Source of the DNA: Voacanga thouarsii
Taxonomy: Eukaryota; Streptophyta; Magnoliopsida; Gentianales; Apocynaceae
DNA: 64,000 nucleotides
Direction of reading: 5' to 3'
Assembly: GCA_026120185.1 (NCBI GenBank)
Contig: JANUWF010001631.1
Span: forward strand, 1,798,001 to 1,862,000
In this document: positions 36,165-47,410 of the stretch, piece by piece
Layout: every line of letters starts with the position of its first letter
Numbering within the stretch: the stretch's first letter is position 1
The notes under the pieces: generated by a model
The model's database searches: none
Told to the model about the DNA's origin: nothing
What the model saw: the letters and a program-made list of their open reading frames with translations, nothing else
Made by a program: the position numbers and the translations under genes

Positions 36165-37968
36165 TGAAGGTATAAAAAACAGAAAACACAGGGCACGTGA
36201 GGGAAGCAAAGATCAAAAATTGAAAAAACTAAAGAATAGGGGAATCCCGATCAGAGCCGGTGCCAGCTCCAGCAGCCTTAGTCGGCGCTGGTTGTGCTTT
36301 GACAAGACTCTGAGGTTAAAATTTTTTTTACCTCTTTTCCTCGTTCTAAGAGTTGGCTGGACCGGAATGTGTGCTACCAGGGTTGGTACGCTGGTGGAAG
36401 CCTCTGGTGCGATTCCTGCAAACCTCCTACTCTTTCTTTGTATGTAGGTGAACGCCAAACTCTCGGTCTTCCAGTATATGGCCTGCCTGATTCCGTTTGG
36501 TGAACAACTCACAGACTAAGGAACTTTTCTGCAGAGAGAGAGAGAGAGAGACGTTTGGCTATTTTCACAAAGAAGAAGCCGTCTCAGAGAATAACGTTCT
36601 GTCAACAATGTTGTTTCCAATCCTACTGTTTTACCTAAATAAAACCTTAGGTTAAACTGGACTGGGCCATTGGACTCGTAGTTTAACCTTTTGGGCTTAA
36701 TTAATTATTCTAATTAGAAACAACCTAATAGCCCAATTAATAATTAATTTTTTAGCCCAAATAAACTAGTCCAATTAATAAGCCTATATTAGTTTAGTCC
36801 CAGGTTAATCTTTAATTATTCAAACTGGGCCAAAACCCTAAATAATTAATTAACCCACTAAACTAATTTAATTAATTCTCTCTCCATGGACCTTTATTTT
36901 ATTCTAGCTCATTAATTAAATCAGGCTACTTAAATAAAATAAATTCCATTTAATTTAAGATCAATTCCTTAGCCGGTATTTAATTAGGACTCACGGTCTA
37001 TACTGGAGACCAAAAGACACACCACCTTAGCTACTAAAATGACCAAAATACCCATAGTTGTATTTTGCATTTTTAAATATTTTCTAATATCACCATAAGG
37101 AAATATTGACCCCAAGGACAATGTTGCATTAGCAAAGTCTCTGACCTACAGGTATAATGACTAAAATACCCCTCTTTACATCGCCGTACATTTAGAGATG
37201 AAGAAGTGTACTAACACCTCTCTAAATGACATCTACCATCCTTAGGCCTCTAGTCCAAAGATCCATGACCTCCTAGATTGTTTCTGCTTTCCAAGGGAGC
37301 TACCCTAAAGCAAACATCCAAGTCATGCTTCCCAGGGCTCTGGATATTTAGATCATTCAGACAGCCACAAGGGGCGATATAGTATAGAAACTATCTTGTA
37401 CTAGTCTGTCTTAACTAACTAGTCACACATACCCAACATGCAAGTATATTGGCCCTATGATAGAACCTCAACTACAGCATCTCTAAGTATATGCTTCCAG
37501 CTTCGTCAGACGACCAACTCATACTCAAGCCGTAGAGTACTAGTCCAAGCTGTAGCGGTAGTAGTCTAGATTTCTACCATATAATTCTTTTTGAAACCAC
37601 TACTACAGGTCCTCTTCTACATATTTGAAATACACTTATATCGTGAAATGAGTGGACTACTCACTGGCTAAAGGTAAGCCATTCCCCATTTAGAATTCAC
37701 AACATAATAACCTAGACATGATGAGATTCTCATTCTCATCAATCGGTTAAGAACGAATGTTTATGTGTTAAGTAACCCGTGATCCATACCTTACTATAAA
37801 AGACCTCCATTCACATGGACCACTTACTTAAACACAATGGGTCTTTTCCAAATGGAATTGTGCACAAATAAAATGTAAATTTACAAATAATTTTTGAAAA
37901 TAAATTTTTTTATTAAATATTCGATATTTATATTAGAAACCTAGTCTAAGATGGCATATTTCCCAACA
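36165..37968 (-). repeat. Copia B 5' LTR
   Basis: Same ends and block order as 27330-29136. Sense start at 37968 (TGTTGGGAAATATGCC). The antisense open frame at 36121-36447 is not a gene. Confidence 0.9.
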
Positions 37969-37973
37969 GGCAT

Positions 37974-38771
37974 TGATAATGGTGAGTAAGCTCGGCATTA
38001 ATAATGGTGAGTAAGGTTAGTATTAGGATCCCTAACTTATGGAGAGTAAGGTTGGCATTGGGATCCCTTGGTTTACGGTGGCAAGAAAAACATTCTGAAT
38101 TACTCGGTATTGTGCTTGTTTGCATTTACCCTTCCGACAATGCACAGTTAAGTACTATAGGCTTGTTCCCTTAGTACAAAGCACTGTGATGTTGAAGGCA
38201 AAGCCTTCTGAGCTTTGCACGCAGGCCGACCTTCTGTTGGAGAAGTGCCTGTGATTTGAAAATCAGGGCAATGTTTTGAAATTGAAATACCATTTTCTAA
38301 AAATGATTGTGTTCTAAATAAACTCTTCTTTAGAGAGTTTTGAATTTGCTTCCAGTGAACAATTGATATGCTATTCCACAAACGTCTTATGTACTCTGTC
38401 TTTTTACTAAAGCACTAGCACACACGGGACTCACTAGGTGATTTTTCACTCACACATGCCTTTTATCTTACCCTTTTGTAGGATCTAGAATTGAGCAAAC
38501 CTATGGGTTGAAGGACGATACCACAGTGACAACAGTTTAGGTCCGAATGTTTTCCTTTTAATAATGTGCCTTATTACTGATATGAACATAAATTTTCATG
38601 TGTGAATTTTCTATTATATATTTGTATGTGACCATTAGTATGGATTGTTGTATCGACCAGGACCTTGTATACTCTGCTGTTTTCGTTGTAAAGACCCCTT
38701 GTCTGGGAAACTGGATGTGGCGAAACCCAGTATTGATATGCTTCCACTGTTACCTTTAGTATGGGTGTTAC
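37974..38771 (+). repeat. G1 3' LTR, second part
   Basis: It continues the 25-bp minisatellite (GAGTAAG at 37984, 38009) and follows 10500-11272 to the terminal GGGTGTTACA. The element ends at 38771. The following CGAAG is the probable target-duplication copy; its partner lies left of the window. Confidence 0.85.
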
Positions 38772-39330
38772 ACGAAGCCTTGTGATCTTTGCCTGCAGGC
38801 CGACCTTCCATCAAGAGAGGTGCCTGTCTTTCTTAAAAATGGGGCAGTAATGTTGTGTAAAACTCAAATTTTCAAATATTACTGGATTTTGGATAAATAC
38901 TCTAGTAGTGAGTTGTAAAACTATTTTCAGTGAACAAATACAATGCTTTTCCATAATAGTTTTATGAAGCAATAATAGATAATATGTTATCTATCTGTTT
39001 TATAAATCATTAGCACACACGAGACTCACTGAGTGATTTTCACTCACACGTGTATTATTTCTTTTGAAATATTTTTAAGGATTAGAGGCACAACCGAAGC
39101 GCGGTGGACTCCCAGAGGCTCATGCTATACCTTAGATCTGTTATATCATTAAGTATATGTATCAGATATCAGACTCTACATGTCATCTTATGTTCAAAAA
39201 AGATATTTTGAAAAATTTTTTGTTGCCTATTAGATAAAGTTCGTTATAAAGACCCCTTGCCTGAGCAATCAGATGGGGCGACATCCCAAAAGTTACAATC
39301 CACTACGCCATGGAAATATAGGGTATTACA
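38772..39330 (+). mobile_element. Tail of a second gypsy LTR (G2), host of G1
   Basis: It repeats the order of blocks seen near the G1 LTR end: AAGCCTTGTGATCTTTGC, GTGCCTGT, AGCACACACGAGACTCACT, TTATAAAGACCCCTTG, and a terminal GGGTATTACA at 39330. Similarity to G1 is moderate, so it is a related family. G1 apparently inserted into this LTR. Confidence 0.65.
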
Positions 39331-39566
39331 AATATTCTGCTAGTAAAGTTCTAGAAGGATGGTACCACATTGTGAGAGTTGAGTTAATGAAAATACCTAT
39401 AAAATAAGTCATGTGATGAACTTCCGTGAGCACTTATAGTTTTAATTGATGGAAGAGCTATTTTTTAGATGTTTTAAAAATTCGAGGGCTAAAATCACAC
39501 ATTTTAAAATTTGATGGTGAAAATCAAAATTTATGAAAGTTTAAAGGTGGCTGACATATTTTTTCC

Positions 39567-39619
<53 letters not shown>

Positions 39620-39779
39620 TACACACATTTACATTTACACATAAATGTAAATATGTATATATATTTATTTATGTATAAATGCATATATATTTATGTATAT
39701 GTGTACATAAAATATTTATACACACACACAAATGTGTGTGTGTATGCTGATTATGTAATAGCTGTATGGTCTTTTACAT
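39331..39779. repeat. Unassigned AT-rich DNA with (TA)n/(CA)n microsatellites
   Basis: 39331-39570 has no recognisable content. From about 39572 a TA run of about 18 units passes into CA repeats, and 39640-39745 alternates TATATG and CACACA. No gene. Confidence 0.8.
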
Positions 39780-40654
39780 AACTATTTCTGGTAATATCAC
39801 TACACTTAAACAGTCTGATATTCATTTCTAATTTACGAATCAGTAAATTATACGTTGTTTCCAAATATGTTTAGGCCTCCCAAACATGGGTTAATAATAT
39901 TGATTTCAAATTCTTTCACACACATGAGGGCATATGACATATAAGTGGATTCCACACGATGCCATCACTCAAAACTTTACACCCGAATTTCAAATTTGAA
40001 ATTTGAAACTGAACAGAGGCCGAATAGTAAAACCATTCCAGTTGTCAAGGGGCCTATGTTATAGTCATTCCGAAATCAGCGGCCATTCCAAAATTCAATT
40101 TTAAAATTTGAAAATGAGTAGGACCAACAGTAGGTTACTCCAATTGTCATAGCCTGTGCATATGAAGATGACATTGACCGGCACAGTATTTTCGACCAGT
40201 ATAAATCTACGTTATAGTTAAATTCAGCTTAAGTTGTTCATCCCTGACATCAACGAGTTTGGTCTCCATTACTATGGTTAGTAGATATATTCAATGGAGT
40301 TTCATAACTCCCTTGAACTAAATTTGACTTAATTCATTATAAACCATAATATTATTACACTTAATATATCCACAAATTATATGCACTATTAACACAATTC
40401 ATGGGACCCACTTAATATTATCAGATATATCCACAATGCCCCTTAGATAAAACAACTGTTGTATGAAGATATAGCATATCCTGAATACATTAGAGAATGA
40501 TGCTAAGCCTGGTTCGTTGATTGAATAGGTGTTTTCATTCTTTCTAGTTCTTAACAATAGACTTTCTAGAAATGCCAAGCCTACATTTGCAGATGTGTTT
40601 AGGCCTCCTGTTGGTTATGAAGGATTTAAGGCCAAATACAAAAACCACATTAAC
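39780..40654. mobile_element. Family X, left arm of copy 1
   Basis: 39795-40140 is the reverse complement of 49960-50270: CTTAAACAGTCTGATATTC, CCTCCCAAACATGGGT, ACACCCGAATTTCAAATTTG, then about one and a half units of the 103-bp repeat (TTATAGTCATTCC at 40059). At 40150-40190 it switches to AGCCTGTGCATATGAAGATG, also seen at 56611. The part from about 40600 is the left flank of the hAT insertion. No open frame of note. Confidence 0.75.
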
Positions 40655-40674
40655 TAAGGATGGCATTTCCCTAG

Positions 40675-40860
40675 AACAAAACGGGGGCCTAGACTGGCCC
40701 GGCCCAACGGGGTCGGGGATTCTCTGATTTAAGTGGGGACAGGCTTCATTCCTCGGCCCGTCAAGTGGGACCGGGCCAGGGACGGGGATCGCATGATCCC
40801 CAGCCCTCCCCCAACCCATCCCCGGCCCGTCCCTGGTCCTGAATAGCCCGCATACTATAT
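40675..40860. other. hAT left subterminal GC-rich region
   Basis: Repeated GGCCCGGCCC, CCCCGGCCCGTCCC and GGGGACGGG-like words in otherwise AT-rich DNA. They are mirrored at 47785-48005, so they probably bind transposase. The open frame at 40544-40819 only reflects this base composition. Confidence 0.7.
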
Positions 40861-40879
40861 ATAGTTTGGAATTATATAT

Positions 40880-40881
<2 letters not shown>

Positions 40882-40922
<41 letters not shown>
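40882..40922 (+). repeat. (GT)n microsatellite in the hAT element
   Basis: About 20 GT units. A second GT run lies at about 41786-41811. Confidence 0.92.
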
Positions 40923-40925
<3 letters not shown>

Positions 40926-42784
40926 ATAAATAGTATACATTACATATATAGTGTGTATATATACATTATATATTACAATATTAATATATATACAATACAA
41001 ACATTAGATATATAATTATTATATATATATATAATTAGTAATTAAGTAGATAAGTTAAAAATTTTGCATACTATATTTTTGTTGTGACAGTGTAATAGAG
41101 AATCTATGCGAAAAACTTTCATTTCTATCCTCTTATTTCTTTTTAATTTCAAAAAATAAAAAAATAAGAAATTATCTCTTTTTTCTTTTTCACACGAGTT
41201 TTCGATTTATCATAAGGAAAATAAGGGATAGAACTAATAAAGAAGATACTAAAGAAAATAAAAAATAAAGTAGTAAAATACTTTAATTTAGTATACATAG
41301 GAATTAGAAGACTCTATAAATATCTTTATTTTTTTTTTAATCTCCCAAAAAAGATCTAATAATAATATTATTTAATGGACATAGGGGAAGTTAATCGGTT
41401 GTGAGTGAGAGAGGAGATTGATTGTTCCTTAAACAGGTATTTCAAAAGATATTCATTTATCTGATTGATTAATAAGTGATAAAAAGACAATTCATGGTTC
41501 AGATACTTAGTAAGAAAGAATAATGATCAAATTCAAATCATGGATTTATCTAGGATCATAAGTGAGTAAATATTAAAAACACTTATATTTTTAAATGTAT
41601 TATATGTATAAAATATTTTTATATGTTATATAAAGATAATAAGTGTATGTGTGTGTATTTTATTTATTCTTATTTCTCTAATATTCTAAATATTATATTT
41701 TTAAATTTTTTAAAATAATTTAACTAAGAGTACTTTAGACAAGTTTATTCATAAAAATTATTGTTCTTAGAATTTTTTATTATTTTGTGTGTGTGTGTGT
41801 GTGTGTGTGTGAAAAGACATTTATGAAATAGTTCAGATTAAAAAAAAAAAGAGAAATTGAGAATAGCATTATAAAGCGGCATGGGTACAAGTTTGTCATT
41901 CAAAGCACTAAGGTCTTGAAAGGCATGAGTAAAAAATACTTGGTTTATAAACCTGTATCTAGGTGGATAATTTATTCCTTTCCTCCTACCTTAGATCATC
42001 ACAATATTTTTTTATAAATTATAAATTAAGTACTGAAATATTAAAATTTATAACATACCAATTTAGTAATGTTCTTGCCAAATTGAGAGTTTAAATTGAT
42101 ATTACATAGATATGTAGCATTTCATTTGCTTGAGGGTCATATTAATCTCTCTTATAATTGATAGAGTGTTTTTTTTTCTTTGCTAAATTTCATTATATGG
42201 GGTTAATTACTTGATTTGCACACGTCTCTCATTTTTAGACCTTTTTTTTATTTTTAAAAAATTTAAACACAACAATTAATTAACAATAATAATTAACTAA
42301 ATTGTGGATGTTTAGACTAATTACTTATTTTATTACAAATTTTAAATTTATCTATTTAAATTTTAGATTTAAATCTAAACATAGTCTAAATGTTCTTTTT
42401 TTCCTAATTTTTTTTTCAAGGACATGATCTAGGATTTGGATTATTTTGTTTTGCAAATCACTAGGTAAACATGAATAGAAGTAATTAATTACCCTTGTCT
42501 TCCAAATATCACAAAAAAATAAAACAGAACTACAATATAAATATATTTTAATGTAGTGTGTTTATTAATTTAACAATAGAGATATTATTAAATTGATGAA
42601 TAAAAAATAAAATAAAATTTAATAATTTAATAATTTAATAATAAAACTTATATTTTATTTATGTTAGCTCAAAAAAAACAAAAAACAAAATAAAAAATAG
42701 AGCTTTATATAAATTAATCTTATATTAGCTCAAATAATTCAAAAAAATACTTTTAAAATATAAAACAAGATAAAAAATTCTACC
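40923..42784. other. AT-rich interior of the hAT element without recognisable genes
   Basis: Very AT-rich, with poly(A)/poly(T) tracts and short TA runs. No open frame or motif that I can support. Confidence 0.6.
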
Positions 42785-43020
42785 CATTATTCAACCCTAC
42801 CCAATACCCATCTTCCTCTTTTGTTATTCCCCACGCCACCGCCGCCGCCATCTTCCTTCTCTTCTGTTAGACTGTTACCACGCCACTGCCGCCCTCAAGC
42901 TCTGATCTTTACATAGCTAATCTCAATCGGCTTCTTTGTTGTGGCTTGTGCCTCCTCCAGTCCTCCGTCTCAGGTTCTCCCATCTCTGCTGCGCCTTCTC
43001 TGTTTTTCTATTTTGGATGT
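42785..43020 (+). promoter_or_regulatory. CT- and GC-rich leader-like island in the hAT element
   Basis: Pyrimidine-rich, GCC-repeat sequence (GCCACCGCCGCCGCCATC, CCTCCGTCTCAG) standing out from the AT-rich surroundings, like a plant 5' untranslated exon. It could be a distant non-coding first exon of the transposase gene or a captured host-gene leader. There is no direct proof of transcription. Confidence 0.4.
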
Positions 43021-43953
43021 GTTTGCTTTCTGTGATGCTTGAATCTTAGTAGTGGAAGATTTAATAGTGTACCTTTAACTGCATTTTCTGGATGTTATGT
43101 TGTGTCTAAGCTGCTCTTGTCACTGCATCATGTTGTAATGACTCTGAACTATGCCCGTAAGATAGTGGGAGATGGAGATTCCTAGTTACCTATAGTTTCT
43201 TTCTGAGTAATTAGCACTCTTTACCGGTCATTATTGATTGTATGTTCCTTTCTATACCAGGATCATGGAATCAATTTCATTTTTAGCAATTAGCACGTGG
43301 GCAGATTCATTTTGATGAAATTTGATAAGTTGTACGTCTTGCTGTTTATTTTAGAGGAGCCTCCATCACTATCTCAAATATAAGAATTTGTACTATGCAA
43401 TGTGTATATATACCTCTAAACTATTTTAGCTTAGCTATTTGGAAGTGACTTCTATATGAATTTATTTTTTGGATATTTTGTTTAACCTATTTGCTAACTT
43501 CTAAATAAGTTTATTTGTGAAACTCTTTACATTTTGGCTATCCAGTAATTCAATGGTAGATTAGTTTTTGTTATTCCATATTTAAGATCTTACTGTTGAA
43601 CAAGATCATTAGAGAAATTGGGATAGAAATATGCAATTGGGTAACGAAGTTTGCTATAAAGTGGATGCCTAATTGTTAGTTTAACATGGTCCCTTTCAGT
43701 AAGAGGAGAATGGGCTTGACTTAAAACATCAAAGATATGGCGCTTATAGGCTATTTTAGGCTGCAGAAGTAGCTTGTAAATGCATGAAATTGTCGTTGAC
43801 ATTGTTCTTTTCTGGAAGAGGCAAATGGGTTTAACTTCAAAGAGATGCTGTGGATTTGCTGTTTGAGGTTGGGAACTTATTTGTCATTGATAGCCACCAC
43901 TAGTTTGTCCTTGTTGAGCATCCTCTTTGGATAGAGCAAATATAGAAATTTAC
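43021..43953. other. hAT interior, unassigned
   Basis: Base composition is less extreme than 41000-42780 and may belong to the captured host segment that includes the kinase exon. The minus-strand frame at 43590-43802 has no recognisable domain. Confidence 0.4.
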
Positions 43954-44103
43954 CCAGTCAAGAAGATATATAAACTCCTCTTTTGGCCTGTATTTTGTGT
44001 TACTTTTCCTACTTACAATCTCCAATGCAACAACTCCAAAACTGTATACATCTGCTTTGTCTGTTAGGTAGCCTCTCATAGCATATTCAGGCGCTATAAA
44101 CCT
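43954..44103 (-). pseudogene. Captured exon of a plant LRR receptor-like kinase
   Basis: The minus strand encodes exactly 50 codons of kinase subdomains VIII-IX: the APE motif (IAPEYAMRGYLT), DKADVYSFGVVALEIVS with the conserved Asp, and SNTKYRPKEEFIYLLDW. The phrase pattern matches the LRR-RLK VIII-2 group (the At1g53430-like family). It is bounded by a good splice acceptor (TTTTGTACAG) and a donor (GTAAAT after the TGG codon), so one whole exon with flanking intron bits was copied from genomic DNA. The catalytic loop, DFG and N-lobe are absent and no adjoining kinase exon is recognisable, so it cannot make a kinase. It lies inside the hAT borders, upstream of and antisense to the transposase. 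Confidence 0.88.
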
Positions 44104-44536
44104 CTGTACAAAATCCAAAAAAAAATCAAGCAATAAGTAAACTATATTATCAGTTTTGTACCATCTTTAAAGCTGTCCAGTGTCCTAAATATATCCCAAG
44201 TATAGAGTAACACCCAAGTACAGAAGGCATATAATTGAGTATGGGCTTCATTACATGATATGAAGTGGAGGAAACAAGATACTAAAGCTATAAATTTTAT
44301 GGAATGAGATTCCAAATAAATTACTTCCAAACTTGAGAGTTGAGAATTTCCTACTTTAAGATGAGGTAAAAAAACAGTGATTACCATAAGCTGATAACAA
44401 AAATGAGAAAGAAACAGAAATTAGAAATGAAAAAACAATTTTGGACTAGAGGTTGTTAACAGAAATGAAAACCGACTGAATAAAGAAAAAAAATGAGAAA
44501 AGAAATTAGAATGTAGATAATGAGAAATTATCATTA
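44104..44536. other. Intron-like and unassigned hAT interior
   Basis: AT-rich, beginning with the polypyrimidine-type acceptor of the kinase exon on the minus strand. The minus frame at 44142-44387 has no similarity that I recognise. Confidence 0.4.
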
Positions 44537-44745
44537 TGGGCCTAACTTTGAACAAAATGTGATGGGCCTAACACTTGAAAGCTGCTAGTTATGGGCTGTT
44601 CATTGAACCAATTATAATGGGTTATAGTTTTTCTTTTTCCTGTACTTCTATTACTGTTTTTCTTTTTCCTAATCACGACCTATAATTTTTCTTTAACAAA
44701 TTTGGTTTCTCAAATTTTGATCATTGTTAGTGTAACCTATAAAAG
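44537..44745 (+). promoter_or_regulatory. Probable transposase promoter: three TGGGCY boxes and a TATA box
   Basis: Site II-type elements TGGGCC at 44537 and 44563 and TGGGCT at 44592 are followed by CTATAAAAG at 44737-44745, about 175 bp before the first transposase ATG (44919). Site II elements are known in promoters of genes active in dividing plant cells. The arrangement fits a core promoter; transcription is inferred. Confidence 0.55.
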
Positions 44746-44918
44746 TGTTGCTATTTCTAGACTGTTTCTCAAATATTTCAGCTTTGACATAATCCATGTA
44801 AAATGCGGAAGTTCATGAAATTTCCATTGCTATTACACATATATTTTATCATTGTAGTTAGAGTTATTTCTATTACTCAATATTCATCTTTTACATATTT
44901 GTCTTTTCAACTTGGTAG

Positions 44919-47267
44919 ATGTCACATCAAGATCAAATTAGTGAAAATTTAGTCAAACTCATGGAAGAAACTACTTCAACTCCACGTGATAGTGGTAATC
45001 CAATGTCATATCCTATGTAGCAAGTGAATATAGTAGTTGATGAGAGTATTGAACCTGAAGTTGGAGAATCTCAACAGCCAAAAAGCCAAAGTGATATTGG
45101 ACCTATTGGAAAGCAAAACTCAGCGGTGTGGAATCATTTTAAGAAAAAAATGATAAATGGTAAACAAAAAGCTGAGTCTATTTATTGCTCTCAAGAGCTT
45201 GTTGCTGGTGCAAAAAATGGAACAAGACATTTAAATGATCACATGAAATCATGCAAAAAAAGAAAGCAACAAGACATTAGACAAAGTTTTTTAGCAGAGA
45301 AGGTAACTGATCCTTCTTCAAATATTACACAAATATCGACTTATGTTTTTTGCCAAGAAGCTACAACGAGAGATCTTGCTAAGATGGTAGTTATCCATGA
45401 ATATCCGTTGTCTATGGTAAATCATTTTGGATTTAGAAAATATTCAAACTCTTTGCAACCTTTGTTCAAGATGATCACAAGAAATACTTTGAAGAAAGAC
45501 ATCTTAAAAATTTTTTATGATGAGAAAAAAAAAAAGATAATGGCTTTATTAAACAAAAATCGTGGGAGGATTGTTGTCACTTGTGACTTGTGGACTGCTA
45601 ATCACCAAAACAAGTCTTATATGGTTATCACTGCTCATTTTGTTGATAATGCTTGGCAATTGCAACATAGAATTTTGAGGTATTTTTTTATCTTAGCTTT
45701 TCTTCTTGAATTTGATTGTTTACTATAACATCAAGCTAGTTAGTTAATACTTACACATTTGCTCTTTTTCTTTTTCTTTTTTTTTTTTGTGTTATCGAAA
45801 GGTTTATCTATGTGCCATATCCTTATACAAGTGATATACTTGCTAAAGTTTTAGAAGAAAGCTTCTTTGATTGGAACATTGATAGGAAGTTATCTACAAT
45901 TACACTTGATAACTGTTCTAGTAATGATGCCATTGTTGAAAATCTCTTGGGAAAGCTTCAACCTAGCTCTCTTATGTTACGTGGGAGTTTACTCCATATG
46001 CGTTGTTGTGCACACATCCTAAATTTGATTGTTCAAGATGGATTGTCAGTTATACATGAAGAGATTGAGAAGATTCATGATAGTGTTAGGTTTTGGACAG
46101 CTTCACCTAAGAGACAGCAGAGATTTGAAGAAGCTGCACATCAAATAGGTACTCCACGTCCCAAGAAGCTAATTTTAGATTGCAAAACTAGATGGAATTC
46201 AACCTTTTTTATGCTTTTGATTGCAGTGGCATACAAGGATGTGTTTTATAGGCTGAAACATAGGGAGCGTTTATATACTTGCTTGCCAACTGGAGATGAT
46301 TGGGTTTTAGCACAAGAGATTTGTGATTATTTGTGCATATTTTATGAGGCCACCCAAATATTTTCAAAAACCAACTCTCCAACTGTAAATTCGTTTTTCC
46401 TTACTGCTTTCAATATTAGAATGGAGTTAGAGAAATAGCTTGCAAGTGAGAATCAATTGGAAAAAATAATGGCTGAAAAGATGGTTTATAAATTTGATAA
46501 ATATTGGAGAGATATGCATGGAATTATAGGTGTAGCTGTAGTATTGGATCTATGGTATGAGATGACTTTGGTGGATTATGCTTTTCCACAAATATTTGGT
46601 GATGATGCTCCTATGAAGATTGAGAAAATCAAGAAGTTTTGTAGTGATTTGTTTATGAATACAAGTCAAAAAATGAGAAATATTCAAGTCAATCAACAAC
46701 TTCCTTGTCAGTTCAATCTCTTCAACATCTTGGAAATCGGTCAACGACAACAGTGGAAAATAGACTTGCTGGATTTTATAATTTTGTAGCACAAAATGGG
46801 AATAACTTGCAAGCAAAGACAAAGTTTGATCAATATTTGGAGGAAAAAGTTTTACCATAGGGTATTGGGGAATTTGATATCTTAAATTGGTGGAAGTTAA
46901 ATGAAACCAAATATCCCATTCTTCACTTGATTGCTAGGGATATATTTTGTATTCCGGTATCCACAGTTGCTTCAGAGTCTGCATTTAGTACTGGAGGAAG
47001 AATGGTAAATCCACATCGCAACAAACTTCATCCAGATACACTTGAAGCTTTGATGTGTGTTCAGAATTGGTTGTGTACTGATATTTGTGCTAATAGTAAA
47101 GGTATATATAATAAATATAGTTTATGAATTGTGTCACCATTATATTTATATTTTAATTAATTGTTGCTTTTATAGGTTCTTCTTTGAATGCTATAGAGTT
47201 TGGCTCTATTTTAGAAGACGTGGATGTTGATGATGAGAGTGGGGTAATTTTTTTAAAACTTATTATC

Positions 47268-47301
<34 letters not shown>

Positions 47302-47410
47302 ATTGTTGATTTGCTTTATTAATATTTCGAATAATGTATATATATTTTAAAAATTACTAACAATATTTCTTTTATAGGTGAGTGGAACTACCAAGGTTGG
47401 ACTTGAATGA
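44919..47410 (+). pseudogene. hAT transposase (BED finger / hATC, SLEEPER-like), four exons, pseudogene
   Basis: The transposase would cut and join the element ends in the nucleus. ATG at 44919 (MSHQDQISENLVKLMEE). Exon 1 ends at 45679; introns are 45680-45801, 47102-47175 and 47244-47377, all GT...AG. Exon 4 ends in TGA at 47408-47410. Domains: BED zinc finger (VWNHFKKKMINGKQ to GTRHLNDHMKSC), the RNase H-like core (VVTCDLWTANHQNKSYM, LDNCSSNDAIV, MRCCAHILNLIVQDGL, LDCKTRWNSTFFML), a DUF4413-like region (FDKYWRDMHGIIGVA) and the hATC dimerisation domain (FDILNWWKLN, TVASESAFSTGGR). Breaks: TAG at 45018, TAG at 46436, a -1 shift between about 46660 and 46720, and TAG at 46858. All three stops fit CAG-to-TAG. 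One BED Cys is Ser (ESIYC for ECxYC). Confidence 0.92.

Larger units (their letters stand above)
27330..37968 (-). mobile_element. Ty1/copia element B, two LTRs, pol-deleted, TSD GGCAT
   Basis: Ends are TGAAGGC... and ...TTTCCCAACA on the plus strand (TGTTGGGAAAT at the sense start). GGCAT duplicates at 27325-27329 and 37969-37973. LTRs of 1807 bp (27330-29136) and 1804 bp (36165-37968) flank primer site, leader, gag, a nested solo LTR (D2) and an RNase H remnant. The two LTRs differ at roughly one base in seven at their U5 ends by eye, so the insertion is old. Removing the element and one duplication restores the 25-bp spacing of the target minisatellite (27315 to 37984). It cannot move by itself: protease, integrase and RT are missing. 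Confidence 0.92.

Noticed and set aside
36121..36512. Frames on both strands near the copia B 5' LTR end
   Set aside because: LTR/leader sequence; antisense to the element on one strand and not kept in other LTR copies on the other.
38772..39330. Tandem duplication of the G1 LTR end
   Set aside because: Similarity to 38050-38771 is only moderate and the terminal sequence differs (GGGTATTACA), so it is better read as the LTR of a related family into which G1 inserted.
40544..40819. Minus-strand frame in the GC-rich hAT end
   Set aside because: It crosses the hAT border and reflects the CCCCGGCC subterminal repeats.
46550..46858. 102-codon minus-strand frame
   Set aside because: Shadow of the transposase gene on the opposite strand.
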